Shown: positions 45,133-54,648 of the stretch, in pieces
How positions within the stretch are numbered: position 1 is the stretch's first letter
Layout: every line of letters starts with the position of its first letter
Origin: an uncultured Opitutales bacterium
GTDB taxonomy: Bacteria > Verrucomicrobiota > Verrucomicrobiia > Opitutales > Intestinicryptomonadaceae
Reading direction: 5' to 3'
DNA length: 64,000 bases
NCBI GenBank assembly: GCA_944389175.1
Contig: CALXLK010000006.1
Coordinates: 62,001-126,000, forward strand
The notes under the pieces: generated by a model
What the model was told of the DNA's origin: nothing
Seen by the model: only the letters and a program-made list of their open reading frames with translations
Databases searched by the model: none
Made by a program: the position numbers and the translations under genes

Positions 45133-45767
45133 GAAAATTCTGCCCACTTGCGGGCAATTTTTTATCATTTTTTTTGTTCGCGCATCGGGTGAGAGCGGCG
45201 TTTTTTTGGGGCTTGAATCCGAGTGTATTAGTGTTTGTAGTTTTGACAGTTAGGGCTGCAAAGCCCTCAAAGGGCCTATTGGAGAATATTTGTGTTTCCA
45301 GGTATAAGGCGCTCCGGGGGAGCGCATGCGCACTCAGGGGTCATCTTTAGGTGTTTTCCCGACTGATTGTTGTGCGCGGGTGCGGTTTTTTGTCGGGCGC
45401 TTTCGCGCAGACGATTTCTTGCTTGCAAAATTAACGCGAAAAATTTTTTTCGTTTTTTTTTGGGGAAAAAAGGGAGATTGCTCTCTATTGTCATTTCGGG
45501 CTCATCGGCAGATGATTCGACGCGCCTTTTACGGCCGCGCCGATGTATTAGAATTCGCTCAGTCGTGCCGGTTCATGCGAAGATCTCTTTTAACTGCGGC
45601 GGGCTACCGACAAAAACATGCCGCTTGCTTGTTAATTGCGCGCAAAAATTGAAATGGCCACACAATGCCTTAAGTCAAAGTTTTGCCGTTTTTTTTGCCT
45701 CTATGCGGCAAAAACTAAAAAGTTGGCGCATGTTTTGCCTTGGCTTGAGCAGCAGCTTTTCAGCGAC
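45133..45767. other. Gap between the dcw promoter and ispF
   Basis: Non-coding, about 630 bases. It holds a GGGCTGCAAAGCCC hairpin near 45248, a self-complementary GCGCTCCGGGGGAGCGC near 45309, and a TTTTGCCG/CGGCAAAA long-loop hairpin near 45682-45714. A few reading frames of 70-146 codons cross it in overlapping frames without ribosome sites or protein-like composition, so they are not called. No known RNA family was recognised. Confidence 0.5.
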
Positions 45768-45794
45768 AAAAAAAACGCGGCCAAACGCGCGCGT
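45768..45794 (-). terminator. Likely terminator of pyrF-ispD-ispF
   Basis: Minus strand: ACGCG ... CGCGT stem over a 10-base loop followed by eight T, about 48 bases past the ispF stop. Confidence 0.6.
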
Positions 45795-45841
45795 CTTTCT
45801 TGTCTGATGTGTGTGTTTTTATTTTGTCGGATATGTATTTT

Positions 45842-46330
45842 TTAGTCTGAAATTTTTTCAAGCAGGCAGACGGCGTGCGCGCCTATGCCTTCTTTTCGGC
45901 CTTCCCAGCCCATTTTTTCGTTGGTTGTGGCCTTTATTCCCACATCGTCGGCATCTACGCCGAGTGATTTTGCCAAGACGGCTTTCATCTTCTGTATGTG
46001 TGGGAGCATTTTCGGAGCCTCCGCTATTATTGTGCAATCGACGTTTCCTACTCTATAGCCCTTCTTCCCCGCTTCGGAAACCGCTTTTTGGATTATTTTT
46101 TGGGAGTCTATATCCTTGCACGTTGGATCTGAAGGGGGAAAGAAAAAACCGATGTCGGGGAGGGCGGCCGCGCCGAGAACGGCGTCGGCTATGGCGTGGC
46201 TAAGCACGTCGGCGTCGGAGTGGCCCAGCAGGCCGATGTCGCTTTGTATTTCCACTCCCCCTATTACGCAGCGCCTGCCGGGGGCGAATTGGTGGACGTC
46301 GTAACCGTAGCCTATCCTGTAATTACTCAT
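45842..46330 (-). CDS. ispF: 2-C-methyl-D-erythritol 2,4-cyclodiphosphate synthase
   Basis: Fifth step of the MEP isoprenoid pathway: cyclises CDP-ME 2-phosphate. The 162 residues have RIGYGYDVHQF (zinc Asp and His), GHSDADVLSHAIADAVLGAA and FPPSDPTCKDIDS, then the C-terminal TTNEKMGWEGRKEGIGAHAV block. Its start overlaps ispD by 8 bases, consistent with the two enzymes being made together. Confidence 0.96.
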   Translation of the reverse strand: MSNYRIGYGYDVHQFAPGRRCVIGGVEIQSDIGLLGHSDADVLSHAIADAVLGAAALPDIGFFFPPSDPTCKDIDSQKIIQKAVSEAGKKGYRVGNVDCTIIAEAPKMLPHIQKMKAVLAKSLGVDADDVGIKATTNEKMGWEGRKEGIGAHAVCLLEKISD

Positions 46331-47045
46331 TGTCTTGCCCTTTCTTTATAAATTGAATCAGCGCAATATCCTCGGGATTTGTAATCTTTATGTTGGGCGT
46401 TCCGTTTTCCACGACGGTAACTCTCCCGCCCGATATGGCGTACGCTGCGACGTCGTCTGTGACGGCGATTGCGCCCTCGCGCACGCGCTCGTAGGCGGCT
46501 TTTATGCGGGAACAGACAAATACCTGCGGCGTCTGCATCGCCCACAACCTTCCGCGGTCGAGGTCTTCAAGCACGCAATTGCGCGCGCTCTTGCACGAAT
46601 CGGGCAGGCGCTTTATCGTGTCGGAAACTCTCGAGGCCAAAACGGCGGCCCCGTCGCTTGCGGCGGCCTCGTACAAGTCGGCCACATTTTTCTTTGTAAT
46701 CATTGGGCGCGCCCCGTCGTGGATAAATACTATTGCCGACTCGTCGGAGACTTCCATAAGCCCGTTGAGGACGCTATCCTGCCTTTCCGCACCGCCGCGG
46801 GCAAATTTCACCGACACGGCCGCGCCCGGGAAATACTGGCGCATAATCTGCCCTATCTGCGCTTGTTGGAGGTCGTCTCTGCACACAAAGACGAGTTCGC
46901 CCACCAGGCCGCTTTCTATGAAAGCCTTTGCAGAGTGCGCTATTACGGGCATGCCATCGAGCATGTAAAGAACCTTGTCTTTTACGGTTCCCTTCATGCG
47001 CTTGCCGCTTCCGCCGGCCAGAAGTATCGCCGCAGTCTTTGCCAT
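46323..47045 (-). CDS. ispD: 2-C-methyl-D-erythritol 4-phosphate cytidylyltransferase
   Basis: Third step of the MEP pathway: MEP + CTP to CDP-ME. The 240 residues have the nucleotidyl-transferase loop ILLAGGSGKRMKG, followed by K in VKDKVL, GGAERQDSVLNGL, IHDGARPMITKK and TPQVFVCSRI with a final VTDDVAAYAISGG. The start overlaps the pyrF stop (TAATG). ispE, the next enzyme, lies on the opposite strand beyond pyrF. Confidence 0.95.
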   Translation of the reverse strand: MAKTAAILLAGGSGKRMKGTVKDKVLYMLDGMPVIAHSAKAFIESGLVGELVFVCRDDLQQAQIGQIMRQYFPGAAVSVKFARGGAERQDSVLNGLMEVSDESAIVFIHDGARPMITKKNVADLYEAAASDGAAVLASRVSDTIKRLPDSCKSARNCVLEDLDRGRLWAMQTPQVFVCSRIKAAYERVREGAIAVTDDVAAYAISGGRVTVVENGTPNIKITNPEDIALIQFIKKGQDNE

Positions 47046-47746
47046 TAGGCCTCCAGTTCCGCAATTATGTCGCCGGCTGCCTTCGCGGGGTCTTGGGCTT
47101 TTAGTATGGGGCGGCCCACCACTATAAAGTTGGCTCCGGCATCGGCTGCCATCGAGGGCGTCATCACGCGTTTTTGTTCGTCTTTTGAACTGCCGGCGGG
47201 GCGTATTCCGGGCGTTACGAGCACCGTCTCCGGGGGAATTATCTTTCGCAGCATTTGAATTTCAAGGGGGGAGCATACAAGCCCCTTCATTCCGCTCTCG
47301 CAGGCGAGCTTTGCAAGCAGCTGCACCTGCATTGGCGGCGGCAATGCAACCCCCGTCTTTGCCAGGCCGCTCTCGTCGAACGATGTAAGTACCGTTACTC
47401 CAAGCAGCATTAGGTCTTTGTTTGCCGAGCCGGCGGCATCGAGGGCGGCCCTCATTGCCTCTTCGCCGGCGCTGGTGTGTATTGTAAGCATTGAAATCGG
47501 CAGATCCGATACGCTTTTTACAGCCGATGCGACAGTGTTTGGTATGTCGAAAAGTTTTAGGTCGAGAAAAATTTTAAAGCCCATGCGGGCGACTTCCTCC
47601 ACGAACGGCGCCCCGTATTTTAAATACATTTGCAGGCCTATCTTAACCCATTGAAGCCCGCCACTTAGCCCCGAGAGCATATCGAGGGCGCTGGCTTTGT
47701 CGGGGAGGTCGAGCGCAAGTATGAGTTTGCAATCTTTTTTTGACAT
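47045..47746 (-). CDS. pyrF: Orotidine 5'-phosphate decarboxylase
   Basis: Last step of UMP synthesis. The 233 residues start LILALDLPDKASALDML and carry the catalytic FLDLKLFDIPNTVASAV (D-x-K-x-x-D), TIHTSAGEEAM and the phosphate loop VTPGIRP ... GANFIVVGRPILKAQDP. An upstream ATG seven codons earlier is possible, and neither has a ribosome site; the family start suits MSKKDCKLIL. It heads a unit with ispD and ispF and is divergent from ispE, 50 bases away. Confidence 0.95.
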   Translation of the reverse strand: MSKKDCKLILALDLPDKASALDMLSGLSGGLQWVKIGLQMYLKYGAPFVEEVARMGFKIFLDLKLFDIPNTVASAVKSVSDLPISMLTIHTSAGEEAMRAALDAAGSANKDLMLLGVTVLTSFDESGLAKTGVALPPPMQVQLLAKLACESGMKGLVCSPLEIQMLRKIIPPETVLVTPGIRPAGSSKDEQKRVMTPSMAADAGANFIVVGRPILKAQDPAKAAGDIIAELEA

Positions 47747-47796
47747 AGCGGGGTTTTTATGCAGCATGTACGCCGACTTTTCAAGTATTTTTGCCT

Positions 47797-48672
47797 ATGA
47801 AGATAAAAAAGTTCTCACCCTGCAAAGTGAATTTAATGCTTGCTATTACCGGGGTCCGCGACGACGGTTTCCACAATCTGATTTCCCTCGTCACCCCCAC
47901 GCACTTTGGCGACGAATTGAGCGCGGAAATTTCGACCGAGTCAACCGACAGGCTCTTTTGCAACGACGAAAACGTCCCGACAGACTCGTCGAATCTCGTC
48001 TTAAAGGCAGCCGAATTGTTCCGCCGCTCTTCAAACGCCGACGTCCACTTTAATTTCTGGCTCGAAAAGAAAGTGCCCATGGGCGCGGGGCTTGGCGGCG
48101 GAAGCTCAAACGGGGCCGCGGCTTTGCTTGCGGTAAACGAGCTCTGCTCAAATCCGCTGGATAGGTCAGCGCTGGAAAAAATAGCCTCTCAAATGGGTTC
48201 AGACTGCCCGCTGTTCTTGTCGAATTCGCCGGTCGTCATGCGGGGCAGGGGCGAAAAGGTGTTCCCTCTTTTCGGCCAGGCAAAAGAATACGTGGGCATG
48301 CTTAGGCTTATGCTTTTTAAGCCGGCCTTTTCGATAAACACGGGCTGGGCGTATTCGCAGATGAGGGCAAACCCCTCCGACTACATCGACCCCGACGAGG
48401 CGGAGGCAAAAATTTCCCAATGGCTGGAGAGCCCGAATTTCAGCGATATTCCCTTCTACAACAACATGCAGATAGAGGCGTTTAAAAAGTATCCGAGCCT
48501 TGAAATAGCGCTGGAGGGCGTGCGCCAAAAATTCAACATACCCGCGCTCATGAGCGGCTCGGGCAGCGCGTGCTTTGCCGTTGTAAACGATCTCGAGGAG
48601 CCCCGGGTAAAAGAGCTCGCCGACTACATAAGAAGCCTGTTCGGAGACTCGGCCTTCATAGCGCTGGCTTAG
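47797..48672 (+). CDS. ispE: 4-diphosphocytidyl-2-C-methyl-D-erythritol kinase
   Basis: Fourth MEP step: phosphorylates CDP-ME. A 291-residue GHMP kinase with FSPCKVNLMLAITGVRDDGFHNL at the N-terminus, VPMGAGLGGGSSNGAAALLAVN as the ATP loop, DCPLFLSNSPVVMRGRGE, and the C-terminal MSGSGSACFAV. The frame is open for two codons upstream (TTG) but ATG is the natural start. It shares a short divergent promoter region with pyrF, so ispD, ispE and ispF surround one intergenic spot. Confidence 0.95.
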   Translation: MKIKKFSPCKVNLMLAITGVRDDGFHNLISLVTPTHFGDELSAEISTESTDRLFCNDENVPTDSSNLVLKAAELFRRSSNADVHFNFWLEKKVPMGAGLGGGSSNGAAALLAVNELCSNPLDRSALEKIASQMGSDCPLFLSNSPVVMRGRGEKVFPLFGQAKEYVGMLRLMLFKPAFSINTGWAYSQMRANPSDYIDPDEAEAKISQWLESPNFSDIPFYNNMQIEAFKKYPSLEIALEGVRQKFNIPALMSGSGSACFAVVNDLEEPRVKELADYIRSLFGDSAFIALA

Positions 48673-48891
48673 CTTGGGCTTTTTGTCATCGCCTAAGGCG
48701 TGCCGGTTCTTTTTTAAGGCCAGGTTGCGGCGAACGGGTAGGGGCGCGCCCTTTGGCCCGTTTGCGCCATTTGTCGTTTTTTGTATGCGCAAGTTGGCCG
48801 TCTATTACGCGTCATTTCCGCCTGATTTTTTGAGGGAAAGTCGCGAGTTTTTTTAGCGCCAAAATGTTTCCCCGCTTGGTGGAAAGTTTGC

Positions 48892-48931
48892 AAAAAAAAG
48901 CGGGCGCACCTAAAAGTACATGCGCGCCCGC
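48892..48931 (-). terminator. Intrinsic terminator of malic enzyme gene
   Basis: Minus strand: GCGGGCGC ... GCGCCCGC, 8-bp perfect stem over a 16-base loop, then eight T, about 55 bases past the stop. The rest of the ispE-maeB gap (48673-48983) shows no gene. Confidence 0.88.
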
Positions 48932-48983
48932 CTCTTTTGCGGCGCCCAACTTCGCGCGGGCACCCGCCTATTGGGGAAACACG

Positions 48984-50252
48984 TTAAATGAGCCCGGCGA
49001 GGCGTTTTTCGTAGGCTTGCCAGTCCGTTATTTTGTGCCTTGCCACGCCGGAGTCTATCGCGGCTTTTGCCACGGCCGAGGACACCTTTACGATAAGCCT
49101 CTTGTCAAAGGGCTTGGGAAGGATATAGTCGGGGCCGAATACGAGATTTTCGTTTCTAAAAAGCGCCTTTATCTCCTCTGTCGCGGGCTCGTGGGCAAGC
49201 TCGGCCAAGGCGTAAACGGCGGCGTGTTTCATCTCTTCGTTTATGCATTTTGCCCCGGTGTCTAGTGCGCCGCGGAATATGAACGGAAATCCCAGGACAT
49301 TGTTTACCTGGTTGGGATAGTCGGAGCGCCCGGTTGCAAATATTATATCCTTGCGCGTGGCGTGCGCCAAATCGTAGGAAATTTCAGGCCTCGGATTTGC
49401 CAGCGCAAACACTATCGGGTTTTCGTTCATCGAAAGCAGCATTTCGGCCGAGAGAACGTCGGCCTTGGAGACCCCGAGGAAAACGTCGGCGCCCTTCACC
49501 GCATCGGCGAGCGTTTTAGCCGAAGTCTCGATGGCAAAAAACTTCTTCATTTCATTGAGGTCGGTTCTCGACGTGCTTATGACGCCCTTTGAATCGCACA
49601 TGTATATGTTCTCCCGCTTTACGCCCAGAGAAATATACATCTTTGCGCAGCAAATGGCAGCCGCACCCGCGCCGCTTACGACAACCTTTACATCTTCGGC
49701 CTTTTTGCCCGCCACTTCAAGCGCGTTTATGAGGGCCGCACCGGATATTATCGATGTGCCGTGCTGGTCGTCGTGCATGACGGGTATGTCCAGCTCTTCT
49801 TTGAGCCTGCGCTCTATTTCAAAGCATTCGGGCGCCTTTATGTCTTCGAGATTTATCCCGCCAAACGTCGGCGATATCGCTTTAACAGCCGATACAAATT
49901 TGTCGACGTCAGTTTCGGCGACTTCAATGTCAAAGGAGTCCAGCCCGGAAAAAATCTTGAATAGCAGAGCCTTGCCCTCCATTACGGGTTTCCCTGCGAG
50001 CGCGCCTATGTTCCCAAGGCCGAGAACGGCCGTTCCGTTCGATATTACGGCCACGAGGTTGCCCTTGCCGGTGTACTTATAGGCCTCGTCGGCGTTTTTC
50101 TGTATTTCAAGGCACGGCTCCGCCACTCCGGGTGTGTAGGCAAGCGACAAGTCTTCTTGGCTGGCATGCGGCTTTGTCGGCGTTATTTCAATCTTTCCCC
50201 TCTTTTCTCTGCTGTGGTATTCCAGGGCGGCTTCCCTGCTAATTGTAGGCAT
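48984..50252 (-). CDS. Malic enzyme (oxaloacetate-decarboxylating)
   Basis: Oxidatively decarboxylates malate to pyruvate with NAD(P). The 422 residues match the short bacterial form. [15 protein letters not shown] holds the catalytic Tyr, [26 protein letters not shown] the malate/Lys region, [19 protein letters not shown] the metal part, and [16 protein letters not shown] the dinucleotide loop. No C-terminal phosphotransacetylase domain is present, unlike MaeB. NAD or NADP preference is not decided. It stands alone, with long gaps on both sides. Confidence 0.93.
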   Translation of the reverse strand: MPTISREAALEYHSREKRGKIEITPTKPHASQEDLSLAYTPGVAEPCLEIQKNADEAYKYTGKGNLVAVISNGTAVLGLGNIGALAGKPVMEGKALLFKIFSGLDSFDIEVAETDVDKFVSAVKAISPTFGGINLEDIKAPECFEIERRLKEELDIPVMHDDQHGTSIISGAALINALEVAGKKAEDVKVVVSGAGAAAICCAKMYISLGVKRENIYMCDSKGVISTSRTDLNEMKKFFAIETSAKTLADAVKGADVFLGVSKADVLSAEMLLSMNENPIVFALANPRPEISYDLAHATRKDIIFATGRSDYPNQVNNVLGFPFIFRGALDTGAKCINEEMKHAAVYALAELAHEPATEEIKALFRNENLVFGPDYILPKPFDKRLIVKVSSAVAKAAIDSGVARHKITDWQAYEKRLAGLI

Positions 50253-50780
50253 AATTATCCTTCTTTTTATTGATAAGTTCTTTGTTTAGGGCTCAGTAGC
50301 CTACGAGTTCGAATGGTCTGTCTACCCTTTTACCAGTCGACTGCGCCGCAACTTCTATCGGCGTCTTTTTCGGAATACATTACCCCCGCTTTTTTATATG
50401 TATAATCGCACCCATTTGAGCACGTTTTGCAAAATCTTTCAAGTGCTTATTTGATTTTTTTTGCCGGTTTGAGAAATTTGAGATCAATTTGGGTTCGATA
50501 ATCATGTCTGTATAAGTCTCCAAATTGCCCAATGTTCACCGAAATTTATGCAGACAAGCTCTTCGTAGCGCCCATGTCGGCTCTCTTATGGCTGTGGATT
50601 TGAGAATTTTTAGTCGCAAAAATTAAGTTGACTTTCTAAATATTTAATCTCTACTAAAAAGATAATGATTAATGGTTCTTCAGTATTTTGATAAGCCTTG
50701 ATCGTTGCCGCGTGTTTTGCGCTCTTGGGGGTAGAGGCGCCGCGGGCATGTGTTAAGATTTAAAATGGAAGGAGAGTCTT
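50253..50780. other. Divergent gap between malic enzyme and cysK genes
   Basis: About 530 non-coding bases that must hold both promoters. A GAGTTCGAATGG string near 50306 mimics a tRNA T-loop, but its flanks do not pair, so no tRNA is called. No T-box, SAM or other known leader was recognised before cysK. The right part is AT-rich. Confidence 0.55.
50628..50657 (+). promoter_or_regulatory. Possible cysK promoter
   Basis: TTGACT (50628-50633), 18-base spacer, TACTAA (50652-50657), giving a leader of about 120 bases before cysK. Confidence 0.4.
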
Positions 50781-51698
50781 ATGAAAGTGGCAAACAATGT
50801 GCTTGATTTAATCGGCAATACGCCTTTGGTGCGCATAAACAAGCTAAATGGCGCGGGGGCTCAAATATTTGCAAAGCTCGAATTTTTTAATCCGTCGGGG
50901 TCGGTGAAGGACAGGGCGGCGCTTTCGATGATAGAGGACGCGGAGAAAAGGGGTATACTAAAGCCCGGCGCCTTGATAATAGAGCCTACCAGCGGCAACA
51001 CCGGCATTGGGCTAGCCCTCGTGGCGGCCGTCAAGAATTACAGATTGATTTTGACCATGCCCGAGACCATGAGCATAGAGCGCAGAAAGTTCCTGCTTAG
51101 CTTTGGCGCCGAGGTCGTGTTGACGGACGGGGCCAAGGGTATGACGGGCGCCATTGAAAAAGCCCTGCAATTGCAGAGCCAAAATCCCGGTTCGTTTATT
51201 CCACAGCAGTTTGAGAACTTTGCAAACGCGCAGATTCACGAGCGCACAACGGGCGTTGAAATCTGGAACGATACCGACGGCAAGGTCGATATCGTAGTTG
51301 CGGGAGTCGGCACGGGGGGTACTATAAGCGGCATTGGGCGGGCTCTTAAGCAGAGGAATCCGTCGGTTCAGATTTATGCCGTAGAGCCAGATACATCGGC
51401 AGTCCTCTCGGGTGGAAAAGCGGGCGCGCACAAAATTCAGGGTCTTGGAGCGGGTTTTGTTCCAAAGATTTACGACAAGAGCGTCGTCGACGGCGTCATA
51501 AGGGTAAGCGATGAAGACGCCGGGCAGACGGCCAGGAGGCTTGCCAGGGAAGAGGGGATACATTCGGGCATTTCCGCCGGCGCGGCCGTGTGGGCGTCAC
51601 TCGAGCTTGCAAAAAAGCCTGAAAACGCGGGGAAAATTATAGTGGTAGTCATACCGGATTCCGGAACGCGCTACCTCTCGACGTGGCTGTATAGCTAG
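50781..51698 (+). CDS. cysK: Cysteine synthase (O-acetylserine sulfhydrylase)
   Basis: Makes cysteine from O-acetylserine and sulfide. A 305-residue fold-type II PLP enzyme: K43 (PSGSVKDRAAL) is the cofactor lysine, EPTSGNTGIGLA the substrate loop, VAGVGTGGTISG the PLP-phosphate loop, and EEGIHSGISAGAAVWA the end of the site. GAAGGAGAG precedes the ATG, one of the strongest ribosome sites in the window. It is a single gene with no intrinsic terminator but a long pyrimidine-rich 3' region. Confidence 0.95.
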   Translation: MKVANNVLDLIGNTPLVRINKLNGAGAQIFAKLEFFNPSGSVKDRAALSMIEDAEKRGILKPGALIIEPTSGNTGIGLALVAAVKNYRLILTMPETMSIERRKFLLSFGAEVVLTDGAKGMTGAIEKALQLQSQNPGSFIPQQFENFANAQIHERTTGVEIWNDTDGKVDIVVAGVGTGGTISGIGRALKQRNPSVQIYAVEPDTSAVLSGGKAGAHKIQGLGAGFVPKIYDKSVVDGVIRVSDEDAGQTARRLAREEGIHSGISAGAAVWASLELAKKPENAGKIIVVVIPDSGTRYLSTWLYS

Positions 51699-52511
51699 AC
51701 GCACCGCTTAGCCGCGCCGCGACTTAACCCTAAAAAGGCTTTCCCCTCGGCAAGGCATTTGATATGCAAATTTAAGCTTTTCGCCTTCGGATAATCGGGG
51801 GGGCCTGTTCGCATTTACTGGAGGGGCGCGCGCCGTAACATCTGTTGCAAAGGCGGCGCCTTTTTTTGGGGGAGGGTGTATTGGCACTTTTCCCCTATGC
51901 TTTGCCTGCAATAAAAAATATTTTTTACAGCGGCAAAGTTGAGGCGCGTGCGACATCTTTTTTCAAAGCGCCTTTGATCGGGCAAACGTCTCTTATATTG
52001 CCTTTCCCGCGCGCCCGCCTAAGAAAAGCGCAGCCCGAGAAGATTTCGCGTCGGCGCGCATTTATTTCTTTTTTTCTTTATTCCCGCACTTTGACATATT
52101 TTTTTTATTCGGTTTTCGCCTTCTCGCGCCAAAAGGCAAGAGAGTTGGCCGCATGCAAATATGGCAGACTAAAGTTTTTTCCACTTCATTTACCTTTTAT
52201 TATCCCCAGTTCCCATACGCCCCACGCGCTACTATAACCAATTTATTTTTTTTCTATTTTCCAGCCTTTCACATTGTTAAAACGCACAAAAAATGTAGTC
52301 CCACGCAAGAAACACACACATATTTCTTCCCCGATTTCCTCTATCTTTTCCCTATTTTTTCTCGCCACCGACGTCCCTCCTTTATCCCAACACACTACCA
52401 ACACACACTTTCTATATGTCTCTATCCACATGCGCGCAGGGCTGCGTTATGGCTTATTGATATTGTTGCATCGTTTTTTTCTCGGGTGGAGACTTAATCT
52501 TGCATTAAAAT
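51699..52511. other. Long pyrimidine-rich gap between cysK and dnaA
   Basis: About 810 bases between convergent genes. From about 52060 to 52430 the + strand is dominated by T and C, with CACACACA and CCAACACACAC runs and few G. Apparent reading frames are low-complexity. The G-poor, C-containing tract downstream of a gene without a hairpin terminator would suit Rho-dependent ending, an inference. Confidence 0.55.
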
Positions 52512-52547
52512 AAAAAACGCCGCCCAACTCGCAGTTTGGGCGGCGTT
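52512..52547 (-). terminator. Intrinsic terminator of dnaA
   Basis: Minus strand: CGCCGCCCAAACTGCGAGTTGGGCGGCG minus its loop forms a 10-bp stem (CGCCGCCCAA/TTGGGCGGCG, loop ACTGCGAG), then six T, about 17 bases past the stop. Confidence 0.92.
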
Positions 52548-52563
52548 TGAGAGAAAAAGGCTT

Positions 52564-53946
52564 TTAGACGGACAATATCTTGTATAGATATTCCACCAGA
52601 TGTTTGACGCTTTCGTCGTGGTCCATAATGTCCTCGACAACTTTCATAGCGTGCATGACAGTCGCGTGGTTTTTGCCGCCAAAGCGCTTGCCAATTTCCT
52701 CGAGCGAGTGTGTGGTGAGCTTGCGCGATAAGTACATGGCTATTTGGCGCGCGAGGACTATGTTTGAGGTTCTCGACTTGCCGCAAATTTGCTCCACGCT
52801 CACCGAGCAGCGCTCGGCCGTCTTTTGCTGGATTTTTTCAATGTCTACAAGCTGGCCCTCGTCCTCCTCGATTAGCGCGGCGGAGAGCAGTTGCTGGGCC
52901 TTTTCAAGCGAAATTACGCTGTCTTTGCTTATGAGGGTGGCATAGCCTATTAGATTCGTCAGCGCGCCCTCCATGCGCCTTACGTTTTTTGTGAAGCGCC
53001 TGGCCACGAATTCCACGGCCTCCGGCGAAATGGAAACCCCGGCCTTGGAGGCCTCTATCTTTTTTTGCAAGATGGCAAGCCGAGTCTCGTAATCGGGAGC
53101 TTGAATGTCTATAGAGACGCCCCAACTAAAGCGCGATACTAAACGCTGCTCTATGTCGGATACTTCGTTTATCGGGCGGTCGCATGAAAGAACTATCTGT
53201 TTGCCAGCATTGAAAAGCTCGTTAAAGGTGTGGAAGAATTCGTTTTGCGAGGCCTCTTTCTTTGCGAAGAACTGTATGTCGTCGAGCAACAGGACGTCCG
53301 CGCAGCGGCACTTCTGGCGGAATATGGCCAGGTTGCCCGCCTTCATGGCCGATATGTATTCGTTTACGAAGCTTTCCGAGGAAAGGTACATTATGCGCTT
53401 TTGCGGGCTGTTTTTTAGCACGAAGTGGGCTATTGCATGCAGCAAATGCGTCTTGCCAAGGCCCGTGGCTCCGTATATTAGCAGCGGGTTAAAGGCCACT
53501 CCCAAGTTCTGCGCCACCGCCAAGGCGGCAGAGTAGGCAAATTGATTGCTCTCTCCGACGACGAAGTTTTCAAACGTATTGCGCGGAGATATCGCCGTGT
53601 TTATCCCGGCCGGCATACCCTCGGCGTCGCGGCGTATCCGCCCAACCCTGGGCTTTTCCTCAATTTCGGCGCCGGATTCTTCGGCCCTGGAGGATATGTC
53701 GGCGCAAATGTTGCGCCCGCAAACAAGGGAAAGGTTTTTCTCTATTAGGTCGCAGTAGTTGTCCTTTAGCCACAGCGCGGCAAACCCGTTTTCGGCGACA
53801 AGCCTAATCTTGTCTTCCGTCCCGCCCTCACATTCCAAATTCCTAAACCACGAGTTAAACATCTCCTTTGAGAGTTCGGCCTCTATCTGGGTCTTGGCCT
53901 TCTCCCATATCTGGCTGGGGTAAAATTCTTGTGTTTGCTCTATCAT
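52564..53946 (-). CDS. dnaA: Replication initiator DnaA
   Basis: A 460-residue initiator. Domain I (about 1-75, IWEKAKTQIEAELSKEMFNSWF), a short acidic linker (about 85-125), the AAA+ domain III with LLIYGATGLGKTHLLHA (Walker A), ADVLLLDDIQFF (Walker B) and NEVSDIEQRLVSRFSWG (sensor/box VII), and domain IV with the DnaA signature AMYLSRKLTTHSLEEIGKRFGGKNHATVMHA split over the box-binding helix. The start at MIEQTQEF is chosen over 17 upstream codons because domain I begins there and AAGAGA lies before it. A candidate origin lies upstream. Confidence 0.96.
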   Translation of the reverse strand: MIEQTQEFYPSQIWEKAKTQIEAELSKEMFNSWFRNLECEGGTEDKIRLVAENGFAALWLKDNYCDLIEKNLSLVCGRNICADISSRAEESGAEIEEKPRVGRIRRDAEGMPAGINTAISPRNTFENFVVGESNQFAYSAALAVAQNLGVAFNPLLIYGATGLGKTHLLHAIAHFVLKNSPQKRIMYLSSESFVNEYISAMKAGNLAIFRQKCRCADVLLLDDIQFFAKKEASQNEFFHTFNELFNAGKQIVLSCDRPINEVSDIEQRLVSRFSWGVSIDIQAPDYETRLAILQKKIEASKAGVSISPEAVEFVARRFTKNVRRMEGALTNLIGYATLISKDSVISLEKAQQLLSAALIEEDEGQLVDIEKIQQKTAERCSVSVEQICGKSRTSNIVLARQIAMYLSRKLTTHSLEEIGKRFGGKNHATVMHAMKVVEDIMDHDESVKHLVEYLYKILSV

Positions 53947-54648
53947 GTTAAATTCTCTTTTATTGACAGGAAAAAGACGCTCCTTAGTCAAGCCCAATCC
54001 TTCTTCATGCGGTGAAAATCATTTACTTTATTCACAAAAATATAGATATTCTACCGCCGAGCCCTGACGGGGCCTTTAGCGCAACTTTTCTTTCCGGGGT
54101 ATGGTTTTTATCTCTGGCAATTTTCCTGTCTTTCTTGTTTGTTTTTATTTGCAATTCATTGTGTATTAGTATGAAATGCAATTTGTGCTCTCGGGGTGAG
54201 GCAGCGCAGCGATGTGTCGCCGCCGCCTACTTCGCCCTTCAACGACTCTTATATTTCACTATTTGCTTGAACTTTCAAGAAGAAGTTTTCGACAGGTTAT
54301 TAACAATTTTTGTGTGTAAAAATCTACATTGACTTTTGCCCGGGATTTTTGGCCGCATATCTGCTTTTCTTGCTCCTTGAATTTTGGCATCTTACAAAGT
54401 TTTGCACAGCACTTTTTAAGTGTTTTAGCCGGTTTCGGTAATTCCAGTGCCAAAAAACGCGCAATTTTAGGAATCTGCAGACAAATTATCCTTTTTTGCC
54501 AATTTTCATTTAATATCAAAACATGGCCTATTTCTTACATTTTTGTACATTCCGTATTCGGCTTTTTTTATTAAAAAAGTTCAATTTTTTCCAAAATTGG
54601 GCGTTTTGCTTTGACCTTTACAGGCTGCAGATGTAGTTAGTGGAAAAA
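53947..54648. other. Candidate chromosomal origin between dnaA and ruvX
   Basis: About 700 non-coding bases, mostly AT-rich. DnaA-box-like 9-mers: TTATTCACA at 54028-54036 (perfect TTATNCACA), TTATTAACA at 54297-54305 (8/9) beside TTTTCGACA, and TTTTACACA at 54313-54321 on the minus strand (fits TTWTNCACA). The segment from 54480 to 54600 is very AT-rich and could be the unwinding element. Genes left of it are mainly minus and right of it mainly plus, as at an origin. dnaA is adjacent. One GC-rich imperfect hairpin lies near 54190-54237. Confidence 0.5.

Noticed and set aside
45326..45845. Overlapping frames of up to 146 codons between mraZ and ispF
   Set aside because: Several frames overlap in the same stretch, none has a ribosome site or domain-like pattern, and a terminator hairpin lies inside.
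50290..50340. tRNA-like T-loop string in the malic enzyme-cysK gap
   Set aside because: The flanking 5-mers do not pair on either strand and no acceptor, D or anticodon arm can be drawn.
53947..54648. CRISPR or phage element in the dnaA-ruvX gap
   Set aside because: No regular repeats and no integrase; AT content and DnaA-box-like motifs suit an origin better.
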